Below are positions 8,525-20,154 of a DNA stretch of 64,000 nucleotides, piece by piece. The stretch is from an uncultured Clostridia bacterium (GTDB lineage Bacteria > Bacillota > Clostridia > TANB77 > CAG-508). Location of the stretch: contig CAOTKV010000004.1 of the NCBI GenBank assembly GCA_948530865.1, positions 52,754 to 116,753 on the forward strand. The letters run 5' to 3'. The notes under the pieces were generated by a model, which worked only from the letters and a program-made list of their open reading frames with translations, did no database searches and was not told the origin of the DNA. Position 1 is the first letter of the stretch, and each line of letters starts with the position of its first letter. A program made the translations under genes and the position numbers.

Positions 8525-11500
8525 ATGAATAAATTATTACACGTCGGATTAGACATTGGATCAACCACTGTTAAAATTGTGATTTTAGATGAAGGGTTAA
8601 ATATTGTTTATTCAAATTATGAAAGACATTATTCAGATACAAAAAGTACATTATTTAATGTTTTAACAAAACTTGTGAAAGACTATCCAGATAACACTTT
8701 CACAATGTCTTTAACAGGTTCAGGTGCTCTTGACATTGCAAAAATTTTAAATGTGAATTTTATTCAAGAAGTTATTGCATGCAAATCTGCTGTTGAAAAA
8801 ATAATTCCACAAACTGATGTTGTAATAGAGCTTGGTGGCGAAGATGCAAAAATAATATATTTTGATAAATTCATTGAACAAAGAATGAATGGAACTTGTG
8901 CTGGTGGTACAGGTGCATTCTTAGATCAAATGGCATCTTTATTAAATACTGATACAAATGGATTAAATGAACTTTCAAAAACATATGAAACTATCTACCC
9001 TATTGCTTCACGTTGTGGCGTTTTTGCCAAAACTGATATTCAACCATTGTTAAATGAAGGGGCAAGAAAAGAAGATATTTCGGCTTCCATTTTTCAAGCA
9101 GTTGTAAATCAAACAATTAGTGGTTTAGCCCAAGGTAGACCTATAAAAGGAAAAGTAGCATTTTTGGGTGGACCTTTAAACTATCTTCCTGAACTAAGAA
9201 AAAGATTTATAGAAACTCTAAATTTAACTGATGAAAAAGTTATTATTCCTGAAAATGCTCATCTTTTAGTGGCTACTGGAGCTGCTTATTCATCAATTGA
9301 AAGTGATTCTATAACATCAAAAGATTTAAAATCACGTCTAAAATCTTTTAAAAATGCAAAGTTTACTGAAGGAAACACTTTAGATCCTTTATTTGAAACA
9401 GATGCAGATTTTACTGAATTTAAAGAAAGACATGATAAAGATAAAGTAAAAAGAAATGATTTAAAAACTTATGAAGGTGATGCTTTCTTAGGAATTGATG
9501 CTGGTTCTACAACAACAAAAGTTGTTTTAATTGATAAAGATGGTGCTCTTTTATATTCATTATATGGAAATAATAAAGGAAATCCTTTAAAAAGTGTTAT
9601 ATCTATGCTTAAAGAATTATATAAAGTTCTTCCTGAAAAAGTTGTTATTCGTTATAGTGGTGTAACTGGGTATGGTGAAAAATTAATACAAACAGCATTG
9701 CATGTTGATTTAAATGAAATCGAAACAATAGCACATTATACTGCTGCAAAGAAATTTCTACCAAAAGTTACTAGCATAATTGATATTGGTGGACAGGATA
9801 TGAAATACATAAAATTAAAAAATAGTACTATCGATAATATTATGCTAAATGAAGCCTGTTCATCTGGATGTGGTTCTTTCTTAGAAACATTTGCTAAAAG
9901 CTTAGATTTAAGTATAGAACAATTCGTTGAAGAAGCTTTAAAATCTAAAGCACCTGTCGATTTAGGTTCAAGATGTACTGTATTTATGAACTCAAAAATT
10001 AAGCAAGCTCAAAAAGAAGGATATTCTGTTGGAGATATTTCAAGTGGTCTTTCTTATTCAATTATAAAAAATGCTATTCAAAAAGTTATGAAAGTTAGAG
10101 ACGTAAAAACATTAGGAAGAAATATTGTTGTACAAGGCGGAACTTTCTATAATGATGCTGTTTTAAGAGCTTTTGAATTAATAGTTGGCAGAAATGTTGT
10201 TAGACCTGATATTGCTGGTTTAATGGGAGCATATGGAGTTGCTCTTTTAGCACAAGAACAGTATCATGCAAACCTTGATATGACACACAGATCAACAATA
10301 TTAAAAACAGAAGAATTAAACAAGTTAAATATAAAAATTTCTCATGTTCGTTGTAAAGGTTGTGAAAATAATTGCTTATTAACAATCAATACTTTTGAAA
10401 ATGGAAGTAAATTTATTTCAGGAAACAGATGTGAAAAAGGCGCAGGAAATCAAAATTCAGAAAAGAAAGATTTACCTAACATTTATAAATATAAATTTGA
10501 AAGATTATTCAACTATGAACCACTTTCTGAGGAAAATGCTAAACGTGGAACAATTGGTATCCCTAGGGTTTTAAACATGTATGAGGACTACCCTTTTTGG
10601 TTTACTTTTCTTACTAAATTAGGTTTTAGAGTTATAATTTCTGAAAAATCAAATAGAAAAACATATGAAAAAGGAATGGAATCAATGCCTTCTGAATCTG
10701 TTTGCTATCCAGCAAAACTTGCACATGGACATGTTATGAGTTTATTAAAACAAGGTATAAAAACAATCTTTTATCCTTGTATTCCATATAATAGAAAAGA
10801 ATATGAATCTTCAGACAATCACTACAACTGCCCTATTGTTATCTCATATTCAGAAGTTATAAAAAACAATATTGAAGAATTAAAAAATTCTGAAATTAAA
10901 TATTTAAATCCATTCTTACCTATTGATAATGTTAAAAATCTAGCAAAAGTTGCATATGAATGTGAAGAATTTAAAGATTATAAATTTACTAAAAAAGAAT
11001 TATTGGAAGCAGCAGAAGCAGCAGAAGCTGAATATCAAAAATTCAAAAATGATGTACGTAAAAAAGGAAAAGAAACAATTAAATATATTAAAGAAAACAA
11101 TTTAAGAGGTATAGTTTTAGCAGGTCGTCCATATCATGTTGATCCTGAAGTAAATCATGGTATTGATACACTAATTACAAGTTTAGGTTTATGTGTATTA
11201 TCAGAAGATAGCATTTGTGAACCAAAGGATGGTGTTAGTCATCACTTACGTGTTGTTGATCAATGGGTATTCCACTCAAGATTATATGCTGCAGCAGAAT
11301 TTGTTGGAAAACATGATTTCTTAGAAATGATACAATTAAACTCTTTTGGTTGTGGAGTCGATGCTGTTACAACAGATCAAGTTGAAGAAATCTTAAAAAG
11401 CTATGATAACATGTACACATTAATTAAAATAGACGAAATAAACAACTTAGGTGCTATTCGTATTCGTATTAGATCTTTGCTTGCTAGTATGAATAAGCGT

Positions 11501-12889
11501 ATTGCACAAAAAGCTGAAGAACAACTTGATGATAAAAACGATATACCTCATAAACTTGGAGATTACGAAATAAAAAGAGTTCCATTTACTAAAGAAATGA
11601 AAAATGAAGGATATACAATATTAATACCTCAAATGATTCCTATTCATTTCGAATTAATAGAATCCGCTGTTAAATCTCTTGGATATAATGTGAAATTATT
11701 GAAAGAGTGTACAGAAAAAACTGTTGAAACTGGATTAAGATATGTTAATAATGATGCATGCTATCCTTCTATATTAACAACTGGACAATTTATAGAAGCA
11801 TTACAATCAGGCGAATATGATGTTAATAAAACAGCTCTTATAATGTCACAAACAGGTGGTGGATGTAGAGCAACAAACTATATTGGATTTATTAGAAAAG
11901 CTTTAAAAGATGCTGGATTTGGAAATGTACCAATTGTCTCATTTAACGTTGTTGGTATGGAAAAATCCACAGGATTTAAAATAACAATACCTATGGCAAT
12001 AAATCTTGTAAAAGCAATCTTCTATGGTGATTTATTACAAAAACTATTATTAAAAAATAGAGCATATGAAGTAAACAAAGGTGAATCTCAAAAGCTATAT
12101 GAAAAATGGCTAGAAAAATGTAAAGAACTTTGCTCAAAATCTACATATAATCAGTTTAAGAAAAGTATATATCAAATGGTTAACGATTTTGAAGCAATCG
12201 AACTTAACACTTCAATTGAGAAACCTAAAGTTGGAATCGTTGGTGAAGTATTAATAAAATATCATCCTTTTGGTAACAATCATGTAATAGATGTTTTAGA
12301 GAAAGAAGGAGCAGAAGTTATTTCCCCAGATTTTATGGGATTTATAAAATTTATTGCAACACATAAAATAACAAATAATAAATTATTAAATATTGATAAA
12401 GCTAAAGCCAAAATTTTCCGTGCAGTAATTTCTTTAATTGAAATGTTAGAAAAAGACTTGAAAAAAGCTTTAGCAACTTCTGAAAAAGGTTATTTGCCTC
12501 CATGTGATATTTTTGAACTTGAAAGTAAAGTAAAAGATATATTGTCTATTGGAAATCAAACTGGTGAAGGATGGTTTTTAACTGCAGAAATGATTGAATA
12601 CATAGAAAATGATATTCCAAATATTGTATGTGTACAGCCTTTTGCTTGCCTTCCAAATCACGTTGTTGGAAAAGGTGTTATAAAATCAATTAGAGAAAAA
12701 TATCCTTATGCAAATATATCTCCTATTGATTATGATCCAGGAGCAAGTGAAACAAACCAAACAAACAGAATTAAGCTTTTAACTACAGTAGCTAAAGATA
12801 ACTTAAAAAAGAAGAAACTATCAAAAAAAGCAATTGAAATTGAAAATATTGTTGATGAAAAAGAAAAAACTACTTCAAAATCAAATTAA
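8525..12889 (+). CDS. Fused (R)-2-hydroxyacyl-CoA dehydratase activase (two BadF/BcrA domains plus DUF2229)
   Basis: This 1454-residue protein belongs to the large fused activators related to HgdC, which use ATP hydrolysis to drive an electron into 2-hydroxyacyl-CoA or benzoyl-CoA-type dehydratases/reductases. Two ASKHA ATPase domains are visible: the first opens with LDIGSTTVK (from residue 9) and has GTCAGGTGAF with the Fe-S cysteine near 124; the second opens with GIDAGSTTTK (near 321) and has EACSSGCGSF near 444. A CKGCENNC cluster then follows near 615, then a DUF2229 region with ESVCYPAKLAHGH, and a second HgdB-like half containing MSQTGGGCRATNY. Start at 8525 with AGGAGAA upstream. It stands alone with its own promoter and terminator; no dehydratase subunits are nearby. 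Confidence 0.9.
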   Translation: MNKLLHVGLDIGSTTVKIVILDEGLNIVYSNYERHYSDTKSTLFNVLTKLVKDYPDNTFTMSLTGSGALDIAKILNVNFIQEVIACKSAVEKIIPQTDVVIELGGEDAKIIYFDKFIEQRMNGTCAGGTGAFLDQMASLLNTDTNGLNELSKTYETIYPIASRCGVFAKTDIQPLLNEGARKEDISASIFQAVVNQTISGLAQGRPIKGKVAFLGGPLNYLPELRKRFIETLNLTDEKVIIPENAHLLVATGAAYSSIESDSITSKDLKSRLKSFKNAKFTEGNTLDPLFETDADFTEFKERHDKDKVKRNDLKTYEGDAFLGIDAGSTTTKVVLIDKDGALLYSLYGNNKGNPLKSVISMLKELYKVLPEKVVIRYSGVTGYGEKLIQTALHVDLNEIETIAHYTAAKKFLPKVTSIIDIGGQDMKYIKLKNSTIDNIMLNEACSSGCGSFLETFAKSLDLSIEQFVEEALKSKAPVDLGSRCTVFMNSKIKQAQKEGYSVGDISSGLSYSIIKNAIQKVMKVRDVKTLGRNIVVQGGTFYNDAVLRAFELIVGRNVVRPDIAGLMGAYGVALLAQEQYHANLDMTHRSTILKTEELNKLNIKISHVRCKGCENNCLLTINTFENGSKFISGNRCEKGAGNQNSEKKDLPNIYKYKFERLFNYEPLSEENAKRGTIGIPRVLNMYEDYPFWFTFLTKLGFRVIISEKSNRKTYEKGMESMPSESVCYPAKLAHGHVMSLLKQGIKTIFYPCIPYNRKEYESSDNHYNCPIVISYSEVIKNNIEELKNSEIKYLNPFLPIDNVKNLAKVAYECEEFKDYKFTKKELLEAAEAAEAEYQKFKNDVRKKGKETIKYIKENNLRGIVLAGRPYHVDPEVNHGIDTLITSLGLCVLSEDSICEPKDGVSHHLRVVDQWVFHSRLYAAAEFVGKHDFLEMIQLNSFGCGVDAVTTDQVEEILKSYDNMYTLIKIDEINNLGAIRIRIRSLLASMNKRIAQKAEEQLDDKNDIPHKLGDYEIKRVPFTKEMKNEGYTILIPQMIPIHFELIESAVKSLGYNVKLLKECTEKTVETGLRYVNNDACYPSILTTGQFIEALQSGEYDVNKTALIMSQTGGGCRATNYIGFIRKALKDAGFGNVPIVSFNVVGMEKSTGFKITIPMAINLVKAIFYGDLLQKLLLKNRAYEVNKGESQKLYEKWLEKCKELCSKSTYNQFKKSIYQMVNDFEAIELNTSIEKPKVGIVGEVLIKYHPFGNNHVIDVLEKEGAEVISPDFMGFIKFIATHKITNNKLLNIDKAKAKIFRAVISLIEMLEKDLKKALATSEKGYLPPCDIFELESKVKDILSIGNQTGEGWFLTAEMIEYIENDIPNIVCVQPFACLPNHVVGKGVIKSIREKYPYANISPIDYDPGASETNQTNRIKLLTTVAKDNLKKKKLSKKAIEIENIVDEKEKTTSKSN

Positions 12890-12908
12890 ATTAATATAAC
12901 AATTTTAT

Positions 12909-12944
12909 CCCCAGTATAAAACATTGATATACTGGGGTTTTTTA
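12909..12944 (+). terminator. Strong terminator of the activase gene
   Basis: CCCCAGTATA and TATACTGGGG form a 10-bp stem followed by TTTTTT. Confidence 0.9.
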
Positions 12945-12992
12945 ATACTTTTTTTAAATGTGTATAAATTTAATATCGTATAAATAGGATTT

Positions 12993-13001
12993 TGTGGATA
13001 A
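12993..13001 (-). promoter_or_regulatory. DnaA box (perfect) at left end of desert
   Basis: TGTGGATAA is the complement of the consensus TTATCCACA. It is isolated, 16 kb from dnaA. Confidence 0.5.
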
Positions 13002-13284
13002 AAAAATAGAAAAATTAACTATTTTTTTCTAAATAAAAAAATACTCATTTTTTTCTAAATTTAATTGTTTTTTTGAAAAAATTTAATAAAATTTTCATAT
13101 TTTTTATAAATAACTATAATTTTTTGATATTTGCCTCTCTCCTTTTTTAGAAAAATAAATTTTTTAATTAATTTTTCTTCCTTTTTTTCTTATAATTTAA
13201 TTATTTATTTCTTTATTATTTTTATAGTGTTTATTTTTACATAATTTGTTTATTTACGGATTATTTTCACTTTTAAATTTATCT

Positions 13285-16200
13285 ACTTACTTTTCCCAAG
13301 GGTTATATGCGTTATTAATATATATTAGATTTTTAATTTGTTTGTTTTATTGGCAATTTTTATTTATTATTTTTATTATCTCGGATGAAGATTTACCTAA
13401 TTTTCTCCAAAATATAAATTTACTTTTCTTATATTTTCTTACAAGATTTCACTAATATAAAAATATTAATTTTTTCTTCATATTTTAACTTTTCTTTATT
13501 TTATAGGGGTTTCAGGATTTAATATATTTTAGTAGAGTCTCCAAAAATTTTTTTACCAATTTTTCTTTGCTATAATTCTAATATTTTTTATTTTAGGAAA
13601 AAATATTATCACTTTTTTTTAAAAATTTATATTGATTTTTATCTTATATTTTTATCTATTAATCTATAATTTTCTGTGAATATTGTTGCCATTTTTATAA
13701 ACATAATAATTCACTTTTTTCTTAATATTTCAAAAACACTTAAAATCTTGTACTTATTATTTCCCAATGCATATATCAAATATTTTTCAAACATTCTACA
13801 ACTTTTTCTTTCATCTACATAAGCAATACCCAATTGTCAATATAACAATTTTCTGCTAATATAAAAATTAAACTTTAACTCAATTCTAAAGTATATAAAA
13901 AACATATGTTTTTATTTTTAAACTATTTTTTATAAAATTTAGCTTTATCTACACCAAAATATAAATTTATAGTAATTATAAAAAATTGCATATTTATAGT
14001 CTTTTACCGCATTTTGATATAAAATCTTCTATTTAAATCATGTAAAAATTTATTTTTAATATATTTTTAGCTAAAATTTCTTCTGAATTTTGATTAAGAT
14101 TTTTAAAATTTTTATTTTTTTATATTTAGATCAATCAAATTTTTAATATTAAAATTACTCCTTTTTCTATATCAAAATTCTCTATTTTAAATCATAATTT
14201 ATGTCTGAAAAAACATATTAATAAATACGCTAAGTCCTTTATTTCCTTTATATTTAAAGCCATTATTTTTTACCTTTCTATCACTAAAAGTAACTGTTGA
14301 TTTATTGGCAAAGTCACTATCAAAATATTGCATGTTATGAGAATAAAATTTAATAGATTTTAATTTACTTTTCTATATATTTGTTGTAAAAAATTGTAAA
14401 AACTCTTATTTTGCATTTTCAAGCGTCGATTTACTTTGAAAAGAATATATTCTTATAGTACTTAATAAATATAGATATAAAAGATTTTCTATAAATTTTA
14501 GTCCATATATTGAACTTTTTAATTAACTCCTTTAAAATTTTACATCAAAAACACTTTTTTAATGTATTTTTTTACACTAATTTTTATTTTTTTATTAAAT
14601 TCCAATAAAATTTTTTTAATTTTGAAAAGAAAAAAACATCTTATTTCTATTAAAAAAATCTCTGATATAGTTTTACATAAGTCATTTATTATTTATATTC
14701 AAAAATACATAATTAAAATATCAAACTTTTTATATATCCCAAGCTTTTAACAATCTTTTTCATTTATTTTTTTAACACCTTATTTACAATTGTCTTTAAA
14801 ACAATAACATATATTAAAACCCACTTGTTTTCAAAATTATTTTTCTTAAATTTTCTGAAAATAAAATTTTATCCTCTTTTTTTTCAGATTTAATCTATTT
14901 TTTATAAAACATTGATATTTCAAGGAGAATCACTATTTAGCTTCATCATTTTCTATTTTTTTATTTTAGTATTCTTATATTTATAAATTGCTAAAACCTA
15001 AAAATTAAACTTTTTGAGAAAATATTTTTTTTTAAATTTATATAAATTTAAAAACTTTTTATCAACATAAAATTAATTAAATCCATTAATTACAAAAATA
15101 ATTTTACTTTTCTCTTATTTCCCAATACTTTGCCAGGATTTTTTTATTTATTTTTTTGTATTTTTTCAAATCATTTTTTTAACACTTATTGATTTTCTAT
15201 TTTAGTTTAACAATTTAAGTATAATTTAAAATTTTTAAAACTTATTATCGTATTTTTTTAAAATTACTATTTTTCCCTATTTTACAGTATTTATATATAC
15301 TATAAGACATATTATTAAAAATTTTTTCTATTTTTAGTTATTTTTTTAAAGAATTATGCTTTCTATTAAAAAAATTTTTTTCTAAAACTTTTAAAAAATT
15401 TTTTAAGATTTTTTAGATCAAAAAATAATTCATGACCTTTTTTCAAAAAAATATCTGCTTATTTCCTTATTTCCTAGTAGTTTACGCATCTTTTTTTATT
15501 CTTTTATTTTGATTTATTTATCTATTTTTTTATAAGAAAATTTATTTTTCTTATCTTTCTTTAAAAGCTATTTTTAATAATTATTTTATTTCTTTTTCAA
15601 ACTTTTTTATCACTATCTCTTAATCACTTTACTTTCAGAGATTTTAAAGTTTTTTTTAAAATTTTTACATTAAATTTTGTTCTTTTTAAAAATATAAAAA
15701 ACTTTTTTTAAAAATTTTTTTATATTCTGCTCTTTATTAATATATAATTTTTTATAAAAATTTATTAGTTTTTCTTCCTAATCTTATCATTATTATCAAA
15801 AAATTACCTTCTATCTTCTAGATTTCCCATAGCTTTACTGATATTTTCTCTTTCATTTATTTTCCATCATTTTTTTATCATTTTACTTTTTCTCTATAAT
15901 TTTTAAATATAACTAATCCGTTTCTTATCATTATTTTTATCTAAATTTCATCCTTTTGCATCAAAAAAACTTAATATTTAGGGCTTTTTACTTTCTTTTT
16001 TATATAAAAACATTATTTAGTAGGATTTTTTTAGAAATCAAAAAATTTTATTTTTTTCTTTTATACAAAAAAAAATAGAAAATTTATAGAAAATTTTTAT
16101 ATTTCTTAATTCCAATTTCTAAAATTCTATAAAAATAAATTTCATATTCCTTAATTCCCAAAGCTTTCAAGTATTTTTTTTTATATTTTTAAGATAATTA

Positions 16201-18215
16201 TTTTTTATAGAATTTATTTTTCTTTTTACTTTTTAAAAACTGTTTTTTAACATTTCTCTTCTTTATTCTTTTCTAAACAATTTCTATAATGCAAAAATTA
16301 TTGATTTATAGGCATTTTATATTAATTTTTAAAATTTTATCAATTTTCTTCAAATATTTTTATTAAATTGTTTTTTTAAAAAATTTTTTTGGCTTACTCC
16401 TTTACTCTAAATTTTTACATTTTTTACTTTATCCGATATAAAAAATCTTTGTAATTTATCTATAAATTATCTGTGTGATCCTTCATTTCCTATGACTTCG
16501 CGGATATTTTTTTATTATTTTTTGTCTATTTTAGCTTTTATTTTTTTCTAAAAGAAAATTTTTTTCTTTAAAAATATAATTATTTTTTTGCTTTTTTATA
16601 ATACTATTTTCATAATTTATATAGTTTTATACGATTTTTTTCCTTGTTTTTGAGCTGTTTTTTTTTAATAGCTATTTTTTAAAAATTTCTTCTGTTTTTT
16701 CTCTAATATTTGCATTCCGATTTTTTTCGAAATTATACTAAAAAATGTAAAATTTTTTCAAAAAATTGTCCACACCCTTATTCTGAAGTTTTAAATTTTT
16801 ACATATATTTAAAAAATTTTCTTCCTATTTCTTTATTTCCTAGAGCTTTCACAGCAATTTTGGGGGCATTTTTTTAGCAGTGCTTTTCATTATCACAAAT
16901 ATTAAAATTATTTTTCTTTAAAAAAATAAACATTTGGCATCATTACTTCTAAATCTTATAAATTTTCACTAATTTTAATGAAATCCTTTATTTTCAATCA
17001 TTTATAAATTTTCTAGATATAAATCTTAGAAAAATAGCACCAAATTTTAAAAAAAAAATTATTTTTTCTTTACTTTTCGGGCCAAAAATTTATACTTTTT
17101 TAGAAAAAACAAATATACTTTTTTTAAATTCTATCTTTTTCACCTTAATTAACCTATCTGATCATATGCTTTTTTATTCCTCAAAAGTTTAACATAATTA
17201 TGCTTAGAAATTGAAAATTAAGTACCATATATATTTTTTCCTATGTTCCATATTTCCCAAAGATTTATTGCTATTTTTATGCCTATTTTTAACCACTAAA
17301 ATTAGATTACTTTCGTAATTGTTTGCATGACAATTTTATCTTATTTTTATGCTATATTTTAAATATAAAAATCATATATGCTACTTAGAAATTCTTATCA
17401 GAATCGCCATATTTCTATTTTTTTCATTTATTCGATAACCTATAGAAAAATGCTTATTTTTCAGCATTTTTTTAATTTTAATCATAAATTTCAAAATATT
17501 TTCTTAATTTTGATTAAAAATTAGGAAAATATTTTTTAAAATGTATAAAAAATTACCTTCAAAACTTTATTTTTTATAAAAAATTTTTTTATAAATTTTA
17601 TTTTTTTTAGTTCTTTTATGATTTTCTTTTTTTCTTATTTTCAAAAAATATTTAAATTTTTCCAATTATTTTTTTAAACAAATTCAATTTACGTAATATT
17701 CTATACTTATTATTATATTTCTGCATTTCTAAATACTTATTTTATTCTTTTAACCCTAGTAATTTTGTCTCTATTTTTTTCCAAAAATACAACTATTTTT
17801 ATTGTTGTTTTTTTGTCAATTTTAAATTTGAATTATAACTTATTAATTAGATAAATTTAATAAATTAAACATAAATATTGAGTTAATTTGAAAAAAATAT
17901 ACTTTTATTATTTGAAGTAAATTTTCTTCCTTACGTCAATTTTAAAAACAAATTTTATACTTTTTCATTGAATTTATGAAATTATATATAAATTTGCAAT
18001 TGTTTTTTTATAAATTTACTAAATTTAAGCAAAATTTAGTAAAAAAATACAAAATTTTTTTATAAATTTTTATTTTCTTTTTTTACATTTTTATTTTTTT
18101 CTTTTTTAAAATTTCACTTTTTTAGTTAACAAAAATATTATTTATATATGTTTCTAAAAAAATTATATTTTCTATTTATTCTTTTGTCCCAAGACTTTTA
18201 TTAACTTAAAGTAGT
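13285..18215. repeat. Degenerate long-period tandem repeat, about 13 units of 330-490 bp
   Basis: A core close to ATTTCCCAAAGCTTT recurs with its T-CC at about 13294, 13763, 14244, 14738, 15120, 15472, 15825, 16157, 16489, 16838, 17255, 17727 (weak) and 18188. Intervals are 469, 481, 494, 382, 352, 353, 332, 332, 349, 417, 472 and 461, changing smoothly rather than at random. Examples are TTTCCCATAGCTTTACTG (15823), AATTCCCAAAGCTTTCAAG (16153) and ATTTCCTAGAGCTTTCAC (16835). A second shared block, near TTTAAAATTTTTACAT, occurs between cores (for example about 15655, 16410, 16790). Segments after the 15472 and 16489 cores can be aligned for about 60 bases. I do not know the element. Confidence 0.55.
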
Positions 18216-18665
18216 CTTTATTTTGTTATTGAAAATAAAATATCAATTGTTTTATAGTCAAAAATTATTCAGAAAATTTTTTCTTTTTTTAGTTTTTCTT
18301 AATTTTTTTAAGAAATTAATGCTTTTTTTAAAATTTTATATAAATATTTGCATCAATTTTCATTTTTTTATTGAAATTTAGACATTTTCAAAAAAGCTTT
18401 ATTTTTCAAGCTTTTTAATGTTTTATTAAAGTAATTTATCTAATTATTTTATAAAAATGCCTTATTTTTTATTTTCATACGTCAAATTTTATTATATTTA
18501 TTTTAAATTTATAAAAAATTAAAAAATTTTAGAAAAAATAAATTAAATTTTTTTATAAAATATTTCTAAAAAAAATTATAATAAAAATCTCTTATTTTTT
18601 TATTTTACAAAATCTATACATTTTACTTTTATTAAAAAAATGTATAAATTTACAAAATTGAAAAA

Positions 18666-18674
18666 TTATCCACA
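18666..18674 (+). promoter_or_regulatory. DnaA box (perfect) at right end of desert
   Basis: TTATCCACA, the exact consensus. A near match, TTTTCCACA, follows at 18789-18797. Confidence 0.5.
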
Positions 18675-18804
18675 TACTTTTTATACTATTAAATTAGCTT
18701 TATTTTTTATTTTCTGTATTAAGAATAGCCCTAGTTTAAGGTATTCTTAATTGTTGATTATTTTTAATTAATAATATAGTAAATCACATTTTCCACAATA
18801 AAAA

Positions 18805-18833
18805 TGAAATTTTTAGAGCGTCCCTAAATTTCA
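18805..18833. repeat. Short palindromic repeat, copy B (GAGCGTCCCT loop family)
   Basis: TGAAATTT (18805-18812) and AAATTTCA (18826-18833) enclose a loop containing GAGCGTCCCT. It sits just beyond the tRNA-Ser terminator. Confidence 0.7.
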
Positions 18834-18838
18834 CTTTG

Positions 18839-18873
18839 CAAAAAAAAGAAGATAACATTATTTGTTATCTTCT
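18839..18873 (-). terminator. Terminator of tRNA-Ser(GCU)
   Basis: AGAAGATAACA and TGTTATCTTCT form an 11-bp stem with a U-tract in the leftward direction. Confidence 0.85.
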
Positions 18874-18876
18874 TCT

Positions 18877-18969
18877 TGGCGGAGATTGAGGGATTTGAAC
18901 CCTCGCGGCCCCTTACGAAACCCTAACGGTTTAGCAAACCGTCCCCTTCAGCCACTTGGGTAAATCTCC
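18877..18969 (-). tRNA. tRNA-Ser (anticodon GCU)
   Basis: Read leftward, the gene starts GGAGATTTACCCAAGTGGC and ends with the paired AATCTCC, discriminator G and an encoded CCA. The anticodon loop is TTTGCTAAA, giving GCU, which reads AGC and AGU serine codons. The long variable arm typical of class II serine tRNAs and the GTTCAAATC T-loop are present. Length is 93 nt. Confidence 0.95.
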
Positions 18970-18994
18970 AAAAGCTTAAGTTATTAATATTATT

Positions 18995-19027
18995 ATAAAA
19001 AAAGCGGAAGCTTGTTCAGCTTCCGTT
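18995..19027 (-). terminator. Terminator of tRNA-Ser(UGA)
   Basis: CGGAAGCT and AGCTTCCG arms (19005-19025) are followed leftward by seven U, so the two tRNAs are probably separate transcripts. Confidence 0.85.
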
Positions 19028-19030
19028 TTA

Positions 19031-19123
<93 letters not shown>

Positions 19124-20103
19124 ATTGGTTGCTGTTTTTAACAACACATATATATTAGCATATTTTTAACTACATTGTCAATAATAATTTTATATTTTCT
19201 AATTAATTCTTTATTTTAATGCTATTTTTATCATAAAACATATCAAAAAAAAAATTTTTTAATATGTTTTTGTGTCATTTTTTTAATATTTTTTTCTTTT
19301 TTATAATTCCTATTTCTTATAAGAAATTCACATCTATTCATAAGAATCCACAGCCAATATTCCTTAAAAAATCAAGATTTTTATAACATATATCTTATAT
19401 TTATTCTATGTTTTTTTATTCATATTTATTCTTAAATTAAAATTATTTTTCTTATTTTTTATAAAAATATACTATTTTTATTCTTGTATTTTATATAAAT
19501 TAACACTAATATTTTACTTTTCTCGTAAAATATTAAAATTTTTTTATTTTTGGAGTTATAAAAAATTTTTTTATAGTTAAATTTTCAATATTTTTTTATT
19601 ATTTTTTATATTATCTTTTCCACAGTCTCAGAAGTATTGATATTACTGATTTTCGTAAATTGATATTTTTATTTAATTTTCTTTACATTTATTTTTTTCT
19701 TTTCCTTTTTACTCTATTTTTACTTTTTTTAATTAATTTACTATAAAAAACCATATACTTCACTATTTCCAATAATTTCCAGTTTTTATTTTTTATATTT
19801 TATTTTTTCAAAAAAATTTTTATTTTTATATTTTTTTAATATTTTTTTCCACACCCATAAAAAATACATTTTTTTATATTAAAATTTCTTTATCTTAAAT
19901 TTTTTATTCATTAATTTTCCTTTCAATTTCTACTTTTCCTATTTAAATCAAATTTAAGCACTTTATTTCTTTTTATCATATAATTTCACTAATCATTTTA
20001 AAAATCCTTTTATTTTTCATTTTCAAGTGCCTTTTTATTATCTTTTATATGTTTTATTTATAATATTTTTTTATTATTGAAATTACAGAACAATTTTCTA
20101 TAA
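19124..20103. other. Second AT-rich gene-free stretch
   Basis: About 1 kb, compositionally like the larger desert and without a credible open frame. It contains TTTTCCACA at 19616-19624 and 19845-19853 (DnaA-box-like) and one weak copy of the desert core motif near 19767. The upstream part must hold the tRNA promoter, which I could not place confidently. Confidence 0.5.
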
Positions 20104-20148
20104 TAAAAAAATCAATTTGCTAAATTTTTATCATTAACAAATTGATTT
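20104..20148 (-). terminator. Terminator of the parA-parB-DUF4446 operon
   Basis: AAATCAATTTG and CAAATTGATTT form an 11-bp stem with a U-tract leftward, just after the DUF4446 stop. Confidence 0.75.
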
Positions 20149-20154
20149 CTTTTT

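Larger units (their letters stand above)
12945..18838. other. 6-kb gene desert, extremely AT-rich and T-rich on the + strand
   Basis: No gene is visible here on either strand: the few open frames are short, almost pure Phe/Leu/Ile/Lys/Asn, and have no ribosome-binding site. The + strand is dominated by T, with A second and few C or G. Much of the stretch (about 13290-18210) is a degenerate long-period repeat, listed separately. DnaA-box sequences occur at 12993-13001, 16766-16774, 18666-18674 and 18789-18797. The density of genes on both sides makes this gap exceptional for a bacterial chromosome. Confidence 0.8.

Noticed and set aside
13246..14750. Short open frames in the AT-rich desert (for example 13246-13455 and 14562-14750)
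   Set aside because: They have no ribosome-binding site, consist almost wholly of Phe, Leu, Ile, Lys and Asn as expected from poly-T/A DNA, and show no domain.
13285..18215. CRISPR array or integron cassette array for the periodic desert motif
   Set aside because: Units are 330-490 bp, highly degenerate and without exact direct repeats, spacers, cas genes, attC-like inverted cores or an integrase.
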